Shown piece by piece: positions 5,364-5,374 of a stretch of DNA of 5,374 nt (position 1 is the first letter of the stretch; every line of letters starts with the position of its first letter). This DNA comes from Solibacillus sp045640265 (GTDB lineage: Bacteria; Bacillota; Bacilli; Bacillales_A; Planococcaceae): NCBI GenBank assembly GCA_045640265.1, contig JAZUES010000266.1:1-5374 (forward strand), given 5' to 3'. A program made the translations under genes and the position numbers. The notes under the pieces are model-generated. The model was not told the origin of the DNA, did no database searches, and worked only from the letters and a program-made list of their open reading frames with translations.

Positions 5364-5374
5364 ACATATTATTA

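Overview
The window looks like an ordinary chromosomal stretch of a low-GC Gram-positive bacterium. AT-rich intergenic DNA, strong purine-rich ribosome binding sites, SigA-like promoters and U-tailed hairpin terminators all point to the Bacillales. The mix of genes (a Ste24-type M48 protease, adenine deaminase, a GDPD phosphodiesterase, a secreted Excalibur protein) fits a Lysinibacillus/Planococcaceae-like genome. That placement is inference from gene style, not from a marker gene.

Layout, left to right. Positions 1-108 hold no gene, only a hairpin that probably ends a plus-strand gene lying to the left. A small basic protein of unknown function (109-327, minus) diverges from an integral-membrane M48 metalloprotease (500-1762, plus). 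The 172-bp divergent region between them is rich in inverted repeats. The protease converges on adenine deaminase, ade (1823-3550, minus), and both run into one shared bidirectional terminator (1782-1821). To the right, ade has its own promoter, preceded by the terminator of the next unit. That unit is a two-gene minus-strand operon: a secreted Excalibur-domain protein (4489-4755) followed 16 nt later by a cytosolic glycerophosphodiester phosphodiesterase (3771-4472). Furthest right is a 151-residue XRE-type regulator (4875-5330, minus) with its own strong terminator and a small palindrome just upstream of its start.

The genes do not form one pathway. Adenine deaminase belongs to purine salvage, GDPD recycles phospholipid head groups, the M48 protein is a membrane protease with unknown substrate, and the regulator's targets are unknown. 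Apart from the Excalibur-GDPD pair, each gene appears to be its own transcription unit. I found no mobile element, CRISPR array, tRNA, rRNA or convincing riboswitch. I did not find a new biological system. The points most worth a second look are the interleaved repeats in the 347-416 region, the promoter embedded in the regulator's terminator, the candidate autoregulatory operator, and two poorly characterised protein segments (the 72-residue protein and the regulator's C-terminal half).
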